A DNA stretch of 10,697 nt, from NCBI GenBank assembly GCA_021404985.1, contig QWHP01000055.1, positions 1 through 10,697 of the forward strand, written 5' to 3'. Shown piece after piece: positions 1-6,911 of this stretch. Each line of letters opens with the position of its first letter. Position 1 is the first letter of the stretch. The position numbers and the translations under genes are program-made. The notes below the pieces were generated by a model. That model did no database searches. It was given only the letters and a program-made list of their open reading frames with translations, and was not told the DNA's origin. This stretch comes from Actinobacteria bacterium ATB1. Lineage in GTDB: Bacteria > Actinomycetota > Acidimicrobiia > UBA2766.

Positions 1-127
1 CGCCGAATGGGATCGCGGCCTCCGTTACGTGGCGGCGTGGAACGCTGCGTTTCTCCCGAGCGACGACCTCGGAGAGGCCCTGGCCGCTTTCGCCCAGAAG
101 AGAGCTCCGGAGTTCCGTGGTAGATGA
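1..127 (+). CDS. Enoyl-CoA hydratase/isomerase family protein, C-terminal end (partial)
   Basis: Only the last 41 codons are present, read from base 2 to a TGA at 125-127. The tail reads EWDRGLRYVAAWNAAFLPSD, then DDLGEALAAFAQKR and a closing PEFRGR. This resembles the C-terminal helices of crotonase-fold enoyl-CoA hydratases, where a short asparagine- and alanine-rich stretch is followed by an 'EA..AF..KR.P.F.GR' ending. Members hydrate or isomerise acyl-CoA thioesters in the cytoplasm. The catalytic glutamates and oxyanion-hole region lie outside the window, so the exact reaction cannot be judged. If the next gene starts at 117 the two genes overlap by 11 bases, which suggests co-transcription although the functions are unrelated. 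Confidence 0.72.
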   Translation, partial: AEWDRGLRYVAAWNAAFLPSDDLGEALAAFAQKRAPEFRGR

Positions 128-1274
128 CGTGACGCGGCGGGTGGGCCGCGCGAATCCGACCACCGAGGGGATCGAGGCCACCGGGGAGCGCGCCGCCCCC
201 CGCTCCGTGGGGATCTGGCTGCTCGTCGTTGCCGCGCTCGTCTTCGCCATGGTCGTACTCGGCGGGGTCACGCGCCTCACCCAGTCCGGACTGTCGATCG
301 TGGACTGGGATCCGATAATGGGCGCCTTCCCGCCGATCACACAGGAGCAGTGGGGGGAGGTCTTCGCCGAGTACCGGGAGTTCCCGGAATACTCCGAGGT
401 CAACGACGGCATGACGCTCCGTGAGTTCGAGGAGATCTTCTGGATCGAATGGGCCCACCGGTTCGTTGGGCGCCTCATCGGCCTGGCCTTGATTATCCCG
501 ACGCTTTGGTTCGGAATCCGGCGCGCCATAGGACGCAGGCTCTTCGTCAGGCTCCTGGCAATCTTCGGCCTCGTCGCCCTGGAGGGCGTCCTCGGGTGGT
601 TCATGGTGGCGAGCGGCCTCGTCGACGTGCCGCGCGTGAGCCCCGTCCGGCTAAGTGCGCATCTCGTCCTGGCGACGATCATCTTTGGGACCATCCTCTG
701 GACCGCGCTCGACGTGCTCCTTCCCCGGGCGGGCCCACCGGGTTCGAAGCAGCGGCGGCCCCGCAGTGGCTGGGCCCTCCTCGGATTCATCCTCCTCGTC
801 ATGGTCTCCGGCGGTTTCGTGGCAGGCACGAAGTCAGGCTTCGCCTACAACACCTTCCCCCTCATGGGCGGGCGCGTCGTGCCGGAAGGCCTGTTGCGCT
901 ACGACCCGCTCTGGGACAACTTCCTGGAGAACAGCGCGACGGTCCAGTTCCAGCATCGTATCCTCGCGATCTCTCTGTTCGTCACGGTTCTGGCGTTCGC
1001 CGTCCTCCTGCTGCGCCGGTCCCCCGAACGCAGGGTCGCTATCGCAGTCTGGGGTCTCATCGGCGCCGCGCTGCTTCAGGTCACTCTCGGTGTGTCGACG
1101 CTCCTTCTCGAGGTTCCCACAGCCCTCGCTGCCGCCCACCAGGCCTGTGCCCTGGCGCTCTTCGGCATCGCCCTCTTCATCTTTCACGAGTCCGGTGAGG
1201 CGGAGCCACCGCCGAACCCTGCCCCGCCCCACGGGGATGACGTGGACGAAGACAGCGAGCTCGTCGCCGTCTGA
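117..1274 (+). CDS. ctaA: Heme A synthase, COX15/CtaA type 2
   Basis: This membrane enzyme oxidises the C8 methyl group of heme O to the formyl group of heme A, the cofactor of aa3-type cytochrome oxidases. The 385-residue protein has about eight hydrophobic segments in two four-helix halves. Family signatures are GGVTRLTQSGLSIVDWDP near 49-66, EFEEIFWIEWAHRFVGR at 103-119 and the second-half AGTKSGFAYNTFPLMGG near 236-252. The four expected heme-ligand histidines are visible: His114 and His182 in the first half, His280 (FQHR) and His341 (AAHQ) in the second. The loop cysteine pair of Bacillus-type enzymes is absent, as expected for the alphaproteobacterial/mitochondrial-like class. The GTG at 117 has GGAG four bases upstream. 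GTG codons at 129 and 141 are alternative starts; the first 30 residues look unconserved and polar. The C-terminal tail is acidic and proline-rich. Confidence 0.93.
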   Translation: MVDDVTRRVGRANPTTEGIEATGERAAPRSVGIWLLVVAALVFAMVVLGGVTRLTQSGLSIVDWDPIMGAFPPITQEQWGEVFAEYREFPEYSEVNDGMTLREFEEIFWIEWAHRFVGRLIGLALIIPTLWFGIRRAIGRRLFVRLLAIFGLVALEGVLGWFMVASGLVDVPRVSPVRLSAHLVLATIIFGTILWTALDVLLPRAGPPGSKQRRPRSGWALLGFILLVMVSGGFVAGTKSGFAYNTFPLMGGRVVPEGLLRYDPLWDNFLENSATVQFQHRILAISLFVTVLAFAVLLLRRSPERRVAIAVWGLIGAALLQVTLGVSTLLLEVPTALAAAHQACALALFGIALFIFHESGEAEPPPNPAPPHGDDVDEDSELVAV

Positions 1275-1291
1275 TCCCCGACCCGTCCCGA

Positions 1292-1310
1292 CCCTCGACC
1301 AGCCCGAGGG
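1292..1310. terminator. Possible bidirectional hairpin between convergent genes
   Basis: CCCTCG (1292-1297) pairs perfectly with CGAGGG (1305-1310) around a 7-base loop. It lies in the 50-base gap between the ends of ctaA and the convergent acyltransferase gene. There is no clear T-run on either side, so it is not a classic intrinsic terminator. U-less hairpins have been proposed as terminators in high-GC actinobacteria, but the call rests on position and symmetry only. Confidence 0.3.
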
Positions 1311-1324
1311 GGCGGGCGGACCCC

Positions 1325-2638
1325 TCAGCCGGTCTCCGCTGGTTCGGCCGATTCCGCCGCATCGGCCTTCGCTGCCCCTTCGTCCTTGCGACGCCAAGCC
1401 GACGGCCAGGCCAGGTACCTGCCCCAGTCGACGCGCTCGAGCGGGGAGAAGAGGTTCACGATCAGCACGATCAGCGGTACCGTGAGCGCCAGCCATGCCA
1501 CCCGCTCCACGATCGGGCTGAACCCCCGGAGAGTGTCCTCGAAGAACCCGAGACCGCCGAGAAGCCTGACTGTCCAATAGGCGATCTCGTAGGCGATCAT
1601 GTGCCAGATGAGGAGCGTGAGGGAGTTGCGGGCCAGCCACTCGATCACGGGGCTCACCCGGTCCCTCCAGCTCCACGTGACGATCGGCTTGCGCGCCCAG
1701 AGGATGATGAAAGAAGCGGCGAGCGTGCCCGACAGCCATGCGAGTGTCGGTGGGAACTGGTTGCCCCCGTCCCAGAGATACCCGAACACTCGGGGTCCGT
1801 ATGGCCCGTCGAACAAGCTGGGGATTCCTGCCACGAGGAGGAAGGTGAGAGCGGCGAGCCCGAGTCCGATCTCGAGGTACCGACCCTCGAAACGTCGCGT
1901 GTAACCCTGCGCGTAGTAGAAGCCGAGGTAGAAGACGAGGAACCAGAACACGTGGACGTGTATGACGATCCAGAGGATCGGGCCTATGTCGCCTGCGGTT
2001 GCGGCTCCGATCGTCGTGGGTCGCTCCCAGGCTCCCGACAGCCACAGGTAGTCGAAGACACCGAGCAGGCCGAGGGTGGCGGGAATCACCCAGTGACGCA
2101 GCTTCGAGTCGAACAACTTGACCATGAACGGGGCGAGGATCGCGAACACGAGGAACACCTGCAGGAACCACAGTGGCCCCTGTGCCAGGCCGAGGCAGTC
2201 CTCGTGGAGTGGGAGGACCCAGGTGATCGCCTTCTTCGCGCTGAAGTTCCCGCACACGCTCTCGGGGAACGCCTTCCAGAGGAAGACCTCGGCCGAGAGG
2301 ACTATCAGTGCGAAGACGTAGTACGGGATGAGGAGGCGGAGCAGGCGGTCACGCAGGTAAACGCGATACGGGATCCTGTCGCTGTTCCGCATGAGAGCCC
2401 CGCTCGCCACGAAGAACAGGGACACCCACACGATCGTCCACGTCAAGAGGTCCATCACCAAGCCGTGGAAGGCAGGTTCCGAACCGGTTCCCTTGGGCGT
2501 GACCTGCGTCCACCCGATGTGGACGCCCACGACGAGAACCATGGAGATCCCACGGAACACGGTGAGGAGCCGGTCCTCGCCACGGCCCTCGTAGAGAGGC
2601 GTGTCCACGTGCTGGGGCTTGGTCTCGGTCGCGGCCAA
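1325..2638 (-). CDS. Acyltransferase 3 family integral membrane protein (OafA/YrhL-like)
   Basis: This is a 437-residue polytopic protein with roughly ten hydrophobic helices. Acyltransferase-3 proteins move acyl groups (often acetyl) across or onto cell-envelope sugars and lipids. Supporting features are the histidine in the first helix (VVGVHIGW, His40), an arginine-rich cytoplasmic loop after helix 2 (YRVYLRDRLLRLLIPYY, 91-107), GPLWFL at 154-159 and ARNSLTLLIWHM at 336-347, which matches the family's late 'S..lY..H' helix. The C-terminus after about residue 415 is polar, alanine- and glutamate-rich and probably unconserved. The start is a TTG, preceded on the minus strand by AGGA about four bases away. 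The next in-frame ATG (Met33) would cut into the first helix. The acceptor molecule cannot be told from sequence. It converges with ctaA and diverges from the kinase gene. Confidence 0.85.
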   Translation of the reverse strand: MAATETKPQHVDTPLYEGRGEDRLLTVFRGISMVLVVGVHIGWTQVTPKGTGSEPAFHGLVMDLLTWTIVWVSLFFVASGALMRNSDRIPYRVYLRDRLLRLLIPYYVFALIVLSAEVFLWKAFPESVCGNFSAKKAITWVLPLHEDCLGLAQGPLWFLQVFLVFAILAPFMVKLFDSKLRHWVIPATLGLLGVFDYLWLSGAWERPTTIGAATAGDIGPILWIVIHVHVFWFLVFYLGFYYAQGYTRRFEGRYLEIGLGLAALTFLLVAGIPSLFDGPYGPRVFGYLWDGGNQFPPTLAWLSGTLAASFIILWARKPIVTWSWRDRVSPVIEWLARNSLTLLIWHMIAYEIAYWTVRLLGGLGFFEDTLRGFSPIVERVAWLALTVPLIVLIVNLFSPLERVDWGRYLAWPSAWRRKDEGAAKADAAESAEPAETG

Positions 2639-2753
2639 GATTCCTGCTCACTCGGGCTGGGGGCTCCCGGGGGGAGGGAACGCCGGTGTCGGCCTCAGGT
2701 CCTTCGGGCGTTCGTTTCGGGGCGTCTGAACTGGATTCCTGCCTCCGGGGGGT

Positions 2754-2784
2754 GAGCTGCACCGCCGCGTGACCAAGGCAGCTC
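2754..2784. repeat. Inverted repeat upstream of the kinase gene (possible operator)
   Basis: GAGCTGC (2754-2760) and GCAGCTC (2778-2784) are perfect 7-base inverted arms separated by 17 bases. They sit in the roughly 170-base gap between the divergent acyltransferase and histidine-kinase genes. The arm spacing of 24 bases centre to centre (about two helical turns) would suit a dimeric regulator. It could also be chance or an RNA hairpin. The rest of the gap (2639-2807) is GC-rich and shows nothing else convincing. Confidence 0.28.
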
Positions 2785-2794
2785 CGGGACGCGC

Positions 2795-2800
2795 CATACT
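2795..2800 (+). promoter_or_regulatory. Candidate -10 element for a leaderless kinase transcript
   Basis: CATACT lies seven bases before the ATG at 2808, and no good Shine-Dalgarno precedes the candidate starts at 2802 and 2808. This spacing would fit transcription starting at the first base of the ATG, and leaderless mRNAs are common in actinobacteria. No convincing -35 element is seen, so this is tentative. Confidence 0.22.
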
Positions 2801-2807
2801 GATGAGA

Positions 2808-4324
2808 ATGGATCAGCATCTTCGGCTGCCGGGCGGAGCTCGGGCATCCGGGTCCGGGGAGACCGACACTGATCTGCTCCGCCTGATCGTCGAGCACATA
2901 CCGAACATGATCTTCGTCAAGGAGGCGGAGGATCTCACCTTCGTCTCCTCTTCAACAAGGCCGGCGAGGACCTCCTCGGGTATCCCCGTGAAGAGATGCT
3001 TGGCCGCAACGACTACGACTTCTTTCCGACCGATCAGGCCGACTTCTTCACATCCAAGGACCGATCAGTCTTCGAGGACGACGGGGTGGCCGACATCCCC
3101 TGCGGGCCCATAGAGACGAAGGAGCTCGGCCGGCGCTGGCTCCACACCAAGAAGGTCCCCATCGTCGGCCCCGACGGCACGCCGCGCTACCTCCTCGGGA
3201 TCTCCAAGGACATCACGGATCTCGTCGAGACCGAGGACCGTCTGCGGATCTTCGAGCAGTTCCTCGTCGAAGCACCTATCGGACTTTGCCTCTACGAGCA
3301 CGAGGGGCCCGGAGAGTACCGCTGCAGGGCGACGAACCGGACGCTCGCGTCCATCTACGGCAGGCCGGTCGATGACCTCCTCGACCGGACGCTGGTGGAG
3401 TCGATCCCCGATCTCGCCCCGTCGATCATCCCCGCGTGGGACGCGGTCGTGGAGGGCGGCCACACGCGCCACGGCGAGGTCAGCGGCCCCGATCCCAGGT
3501 GGCCGGACGAGAAGGCTTGGTGGCTCACCTCGTACTGCCTACTGACCGCGGAGGCAACCGGCAAGAGCTACGTCGGTGCGGCCGTCCAGGACATCACCTC
3601 GCTCAAGCGCGCCGAATCGAACCTTCGCCAGGCACTCTCGGAGAACCGCGATCTCACCGAGTTCGCCTACATGGCCTCCCACGACCTGAGGGCTCCGATA
3701 CGCAACATGCTCCATCTCGCGGATCTGATCCGCGACGAGTTCCGTGACTCCCCACTACCGGGAGACGTCGGCCCGTACCTCGAGGAGCTCGAATCGAACG
3801 CGCGCCGTGGCGAGGCGATGGTCGACGGCCTCCTCAGGCTCGCACGCGTACAGACCGAAGGCGGCGACACCACCCGAGTCGTAGACACCAACCAGGTCGT
3901 CGCCGAGGCCTTGCGCATGCTCGCCGGCGACCTCGACTGCGCCGGCGCCACGGTCGACGTCGCGACCCTTCCGCACGTGAAAGCCGACGAGGCACAGTTG
4001 ACCCAGGTCTTCGTGAACCTGGTCTCCAACGCCGTGAAGCATGCGGTGCCGGGGGTCTCACCCCAGATCCTGATCGAGGGCCAGGAGGAGAACTCCCGGG
4101 TGATCGTCTCGGTCACCGACAACGGCATAGGAATCCCCCACCACCAGCAGGACCGGCTCTTTCGCATGTTCACCCGCCTGCACGTGACCGACAAGCCGGG
4201 TGAGGGCATCGGCCTCGCGCTCGTGCGACGGATCGTCGAGAGGCACGAGGGGACCATTGCCGTCCAGTCGGTGCCGGGCCGCGGATCGACGTTCACGTTC
4301 TCGCTGCCCGGGGCCTCCGGCTAG
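2808..4324 (+). pseudogene. PAS-PAS sensor histidine kinase with a one-base frameshift in PAS1
   Basis: The reading starts near ATG 2808 (or ATG 2802, GTG 2769) and covers the opening of a PAS domain, LIVEHIPNMIFVKEAEDLTF. At about 2945-2950 the homology moves to another frame: bases from 2948 read LFNKAGEDLLGYPREEML and continue to TAG 4322-4324. Restoring one C (TCCTC to TCCCTC) gives a continuous protein of about 505 residues. The uninterrupted downstream part from ATG 2996 is 442 residues. It holds the rest of PAS1 (NDYDFFP), a PAC-like segment ending GISKDITD, a second PAS ending AAVQDITSLKRAE, then a HisKA box FAYMASHDLRAPI with phospho-acceptor His229. The HATPase domain follows: N box FVNLVSNAVKHA, G1 DNGIGIP, G2 GEGIGLAL. 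There are no membrane helices, so it is probably a cytoplasmic sensor. No response regulator is adjacent. The shift may be a sequencing error or a real mutation. Confidence 0.85.
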
Positions 4325-5353
4325 ACCCCGGACGTCAGGACGGTGGTGGCACCCCGCAGAGGTTCCCCAGGAACGAACAGCACGGCGCCAGGCTTGCGAA
4401 GATCGGCACAAAAGACGTACGTGTACCCGTTGCCGGCATTCGGGGTGAGATGGTACGGCCCGGTATCTCCGACGAACACGTCGGCCGGGACAAGTCCCTC
4501 GGGCCAGTCCCCCGAGGGCTTCCGGGGGTGCTGCACAGGCGGTCCCGGCCACACAGCTCGACATCTCTTCGAGGGTGGACCACAGGAGCCGGTCCAAGGG
4601 CCCGGCGTCGGTCAGGTCGGGGATCGCCAGTCCCGGAACGGCTATCGCGATCCTCTCCCAAACGACAAACGCCGTCTCGTCACTCGCGATTTCGTCCCGG
4701 TCCCCGACCGTGAGCGTGACGACTGTCGAGGCGGGGATGCCGGAAATGTTCCTGACCAGTCCCAGAGGGTCCGGGACTCCGGGGTTCTGCCGGGTCGAGG
4801 TTGAGGACCGGCTCCACAGCATGCACCGCCCGGGGTTCGGGGAGGCCCCCGACACCCGTCATCGCCGCGAGGTTGAGGGCGATACCGCCCCCCGCCGAAT
4901 GTCCCACGAATGTCCCACATAGACAGGTCCGGACCAGTCGACCGCGCGCCCCCTCCAGCCTTGCTCCGTGTGCGCCATCGCCCGGCGGACGGCGAAAGCG
5001 GCGTTATCGGTCTGGTAGAGGTCCAGAACGCCGCTCTGGTAGGCAGGGAAGACCACCAGCCTGCCCTCACTTGCAAGGCGTTCTGTCCAGCTCCCGTAGA
5101 TCCTCGGATCCAGGGCGAAGAAGCCGTGGAGGAAGACGGTGACTTCGAGCGCCTCGTTCTGGGGCGTGCATGTCGAACCGATCAGATGGAATGCCTGACC
5201 GCCGCTTCCGATCCGTTCGGTGATCAGGCAACCCGCCGACTCTGCCGAGGACGGACCATTCGGCGTCGAGGCCCAGAAGACGGCGGTGGAAGCGGCGAAG
5301 GCGAGTGCTCGAAACGCCGACCGGCGCCACCTTGCTCCACGGCTCGAACCCAT
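4321..5353 (-). pseudogene. Secreted alpha/beta-hydrolase (esterase/lipase-like), multiply frameshifted
   Basis: A single hydrolase can be assembled across four consecutive frame segments. The first, from ATG 5353, has a basic n-region (RGARWRR) and hydrophobic h-region typical of a signal peptide, the oxyanion strand VTVFLHGF (71-78) and ends at VYVGHS (Ser149). An 11-bp tandem duplication breaks the frame there. The second segment resumes as VGHSAGGGIALNLAAMTGVG to NLDP. The third gives VRNISGIPASTVVTLTVGDRDE, with a likely catalytic Asp in GDRD. The fourth gives PADVFVGDTGPYHLTPNAGN, with a likely catalytic His in PYHL, and ends at TAG (bases 4323-4321). The probable second and third shifts are extra bases in homopolymers at 4781-4784 and either 4509-4513 or 4524-4528. 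Repaired length is about 339 residues. It resembles the chlorophyllase/dienelactone-hydrolase-like group; the substrate is unknown. All triad residues survive, so the damage is recent or artefactual. Confidence 0.8.
4897..4918. repeat. 11-bp perfect tandem duplication inside the hydrolase nucleophile elbow
   Basis: GAATGTCCCAC occurs at 4897-4907 and again, directly adjacent, at 4908-4918. On the minus strand the unit encodes the core of YVGHS, the strand-turn that carries the nucleophile serine. Removing one copy restores VYVGHSAGGGIALNLA in one frame; with both copies the frame runs out at a stop at 4859. The unit length is not a multiple of three. Confidence 0.93.
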
Positions 5354-5450
5354 CCCTGTCGATTCGAGCAGCCATCGGGCTTCGGTGCCGGATCTCCGGA
5401 GCGGCACAGCCTCGGCATGTAGATTCGGGTCGCCGGCGATCGGGAACGGA

Positions 5451-5927
5451 TTGGAAGAGAGCACAGACACCCAAGTGGAAACCGCGGAGACCGCAGAGAC
5501 CGTTGAGGCCGCAGGAGACGCTCGGGAGACACCACCGAGCCGAGCCGGCGACGATCGATCCCTGGGGATCGCGCTCAATGTCCTGGGCGCCACGGGAGTC
5601 GTCCTGGGTGTGGCGCTTCTGATCGGGGACCGCCCAGTTGGTCTCCTCGTCCTCATGGTCGGTGTGGCAGTCGGGATCCTCGGCCTCGACCTGTGGTTCC
5701 TGCGGTCGCCCGACCTCCGTGTCGTACCTGAAGGCCCGGAACACCCGGCCGAGACCGAAGAGGAGGGCGCCGACTCCACGGCAGCCGAAACCGACGTCTC
5801 CGAGGAGGAGCCTTCGGAGGACGAATCCGAAGAAGCCGACCTCCTCGACCGGGACAGCGGTCCCGAAGCAGGTGGGGACTCCGAAGAAGAGGACGTAGAC
5901 GACGAGAGGACCCGGAAGGACACGTGA
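5451..5927 (+). CDS. Small membrane protein with two helices and a very acidic C-terminal tail
   Basis: I do not recognise a family. From TTG 5451 the product is 158 residues. It has a polar N-terminus with a short repeated TAETAETVEA stretch, two adjacent hydrophobic helices (about 38-59 SLGIALNVLGATGVVLGVALLIG and 63-84 VGLLVLMVGVAVGILGLDLWFL), and a tail from about 95 dominated by Glu and Asp (for example SEEEPSEDESEEAD and DSEEEDVDDE). The helical hairpin with a DRP turn implies both ends lie on the same side of the membrane. The start is uncertain: the frame is open further left but would overlap the divergent hydrolase gene, TTG 5451 has only a weak GGGAACGGA before it, and GTG 5475 is possible. 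It ends at TGA 5925-5927, overlapping the next start by four bases (GTGA), so it is probably translationally coupled to the sulfotransferase. Confidence 0.6.
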   Translation: MEESTDTQVETAETAETVEAAGDARETPPSRAGDDRSLGIALNVLGATGVVLGVALLIGDRPVGLLVLMVGVAVGILGLDLWFLRSPDLRVVPEGPEHPAETEEEGADSTAAETDVSEEEPSEDESEEADLLDRDSGPEAGGDSEEEDVDDERTRKDT

Positions 5928-6910
5928 GCGCAGGGGAAGTCGTCGTGAACGCAGAAGCCACACGACGTGAACGAGTCGCCGGCATGACGCCTCCGATCGA
6001 CATCCTCTTCATCGGCGGGGTCGGACGCAGCGGCAGCACCCTCCTCGCTGACATGCTCGGCCAACTCCCCAAAGTCGAGAACATCGGCGAGTCCCAATAC
6101 ATCTGGGAACGTGGGGTCAAGGCCAACGATCTCTGCGGCTGCGGAAATCCCTTCCGGAGTTGCGACTACTGGCGGACCGTTGGAGACTCAGCGTTCGGCG
6201 GCTGGGACGAGGTGGACGTCGACGGCCTCCTCGCCCTGCAGGCAGAAGTCGACCGCAATCGATTCATCCCCCAGCTCGCGGCCCCATCGATGACACCCCG
6301 TTTCGAGGCGAAGGTCTCACGGTACGTCGCGAGTCTGAGGGCCCTGTATTCGGGTATTCGGGATGCCACGGGCGCCGAGACGATCGTCGACGCCTCCAAG
6401 CACGTCTCCTACGCCTATGTTCTCCGCCTCGCGAGAGGGCTCAAGACGCGTGTGGTCCAGTCGATCCGTGACAGCCGCGGCGTCGCCTACTCGTGGGCGA
6501 AGAAGGTGAGGCGTGCAGAGGTCACGGACGGCGACAGCTACATGCCGCAGTTCAAGCCCGGGTCGACGGCAGCTCTCTGGCTTGCGGCAGACGCACTTCT
6601 GCATGCGCTTGCTCCCCTCGGTATTCCGGTCATCGACGTTCTCTACGAGGAGCTCATAACCCACCCTCGCCAAGAGCTCGAGAGGATCGTCGAATTCGCA
6701 GGTATCGACCCGGCAGATCTCTCCTTCGTCGGCGACGACTGGGTCGAGCTCGCCGCGTCGCACACCGTGTCGGGTAACAACTCCCGATTCGTGACAGGGC
6801 GTGTGGCCCTCGAGCTCGACGTCGACTGGGAGACCGAAATGGACCTCGCAGAACGGCGCCTCGTCACCGCCGTCACCTGGCTCGGCCTGAAACGGCACGG
6901 TTACGTGTGA
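5924..6910 (+). CDS. PAPS-dependent sulfotransferase family protein
   Basis: Cytosolic-type sulfotransferases transfer sulfate from PAPS to hydroxyl or amino groups of sugars, lipids or proteins. The 328-residue protein has the 5'-phosphosulfate loop FIGGVGRSGSTLLADML (29-45) at the end of the first strand and the 3'-phosphate motif QSIRDSRGVAYSW (179-191), with Arg182 and Ser190 as the expected contacts. A cysteine-rich patch CGCGNPFRSCDYW (71-83) and VDASKH (155-160) are typical of bacterial members of this superfamily. No membrane segment is seen. GTG 5924 overlaps the upstream stop (GTGA) and has GGAAGGA three bases before it. GTG 5945 has AGGGGA at 5932-5937 with better seven-base spacing, and ATG 5984 starts just before the first strand; any of the three could be used. 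One base separates it from the next gene. The acceptor is unknown; the neighbouring glycosyltransferases suggest a surface glycan or glycolipid. Confidence 0.85.
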   Translation: MSAGEVVVNAEATRRERVAGMTPPIDILFIGGVGRSGSTLLADMLGQLPKVENIGESQYIWERGVKANDLCGCGNPFRSCDYWRTVGDSAFGGWDEVDVDGLLALQAEVDRNRFIPQLAAPSMTPRFEAKVSRYVASLRALYSGIRDATGAETIVDASKHVSYAYVLRLARGLKTRVVQSIRDSRGVAYSWAKKVRRAEVTDGDSYMPQFKPGSTAALWLAADALLHALAPLGIPVIDVLYEELITHPRQELERIVEFAGIDPADLSFVGDDWVELAASHTVSGNNSRFVTGRVALELDVDWETEMDLAERRLVTAVTWLGLKRHGYV

Positions 6911-6911
6911 G

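Noticed and set aside
834..2755. Long open frames antisense to ctaA and the acyltransferase (minus 834-2255 and plus 1601-2755)
   Set aside because: They are Arg/Pro/Glu-rich compositional shadows in high-GC DNA and lie over genes with clear families.
2940..2956. Programmed -1 ribosomal frameshifting in the kinase gene
   Set aside because: The shift direction fits, but TCGTCTCCTCTTCAAC has no X-XXY-YYZ slippery heptamer and no clear following stem-loop. A missing C is simpler.
4058..4320. Continuation of a minus-strand hydrolase frame into the kinase 3' region
   Set aside because: The hydrolase-like reading moves to another frame before 4508 and ends at 4321. Sequence past that point is a shadow of the kinase HATPase domain.
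5354..5450. Divergent promoters between the hydrolase and membrane-protein genes (TAGATT at 5420-5425)
   Set aside because: The hexamer is -10-like, but no -35 partner at 16-18 bases was found and start sites are uncertain.
4859..6097. A single long minus-strand gene running from 6097 to 4859
   Set aside because: Only the part below 5353 resembles a protein family. The upstream part is Ser/Arg-rich and antisense to the membrane protein and sulfotransferase genes.
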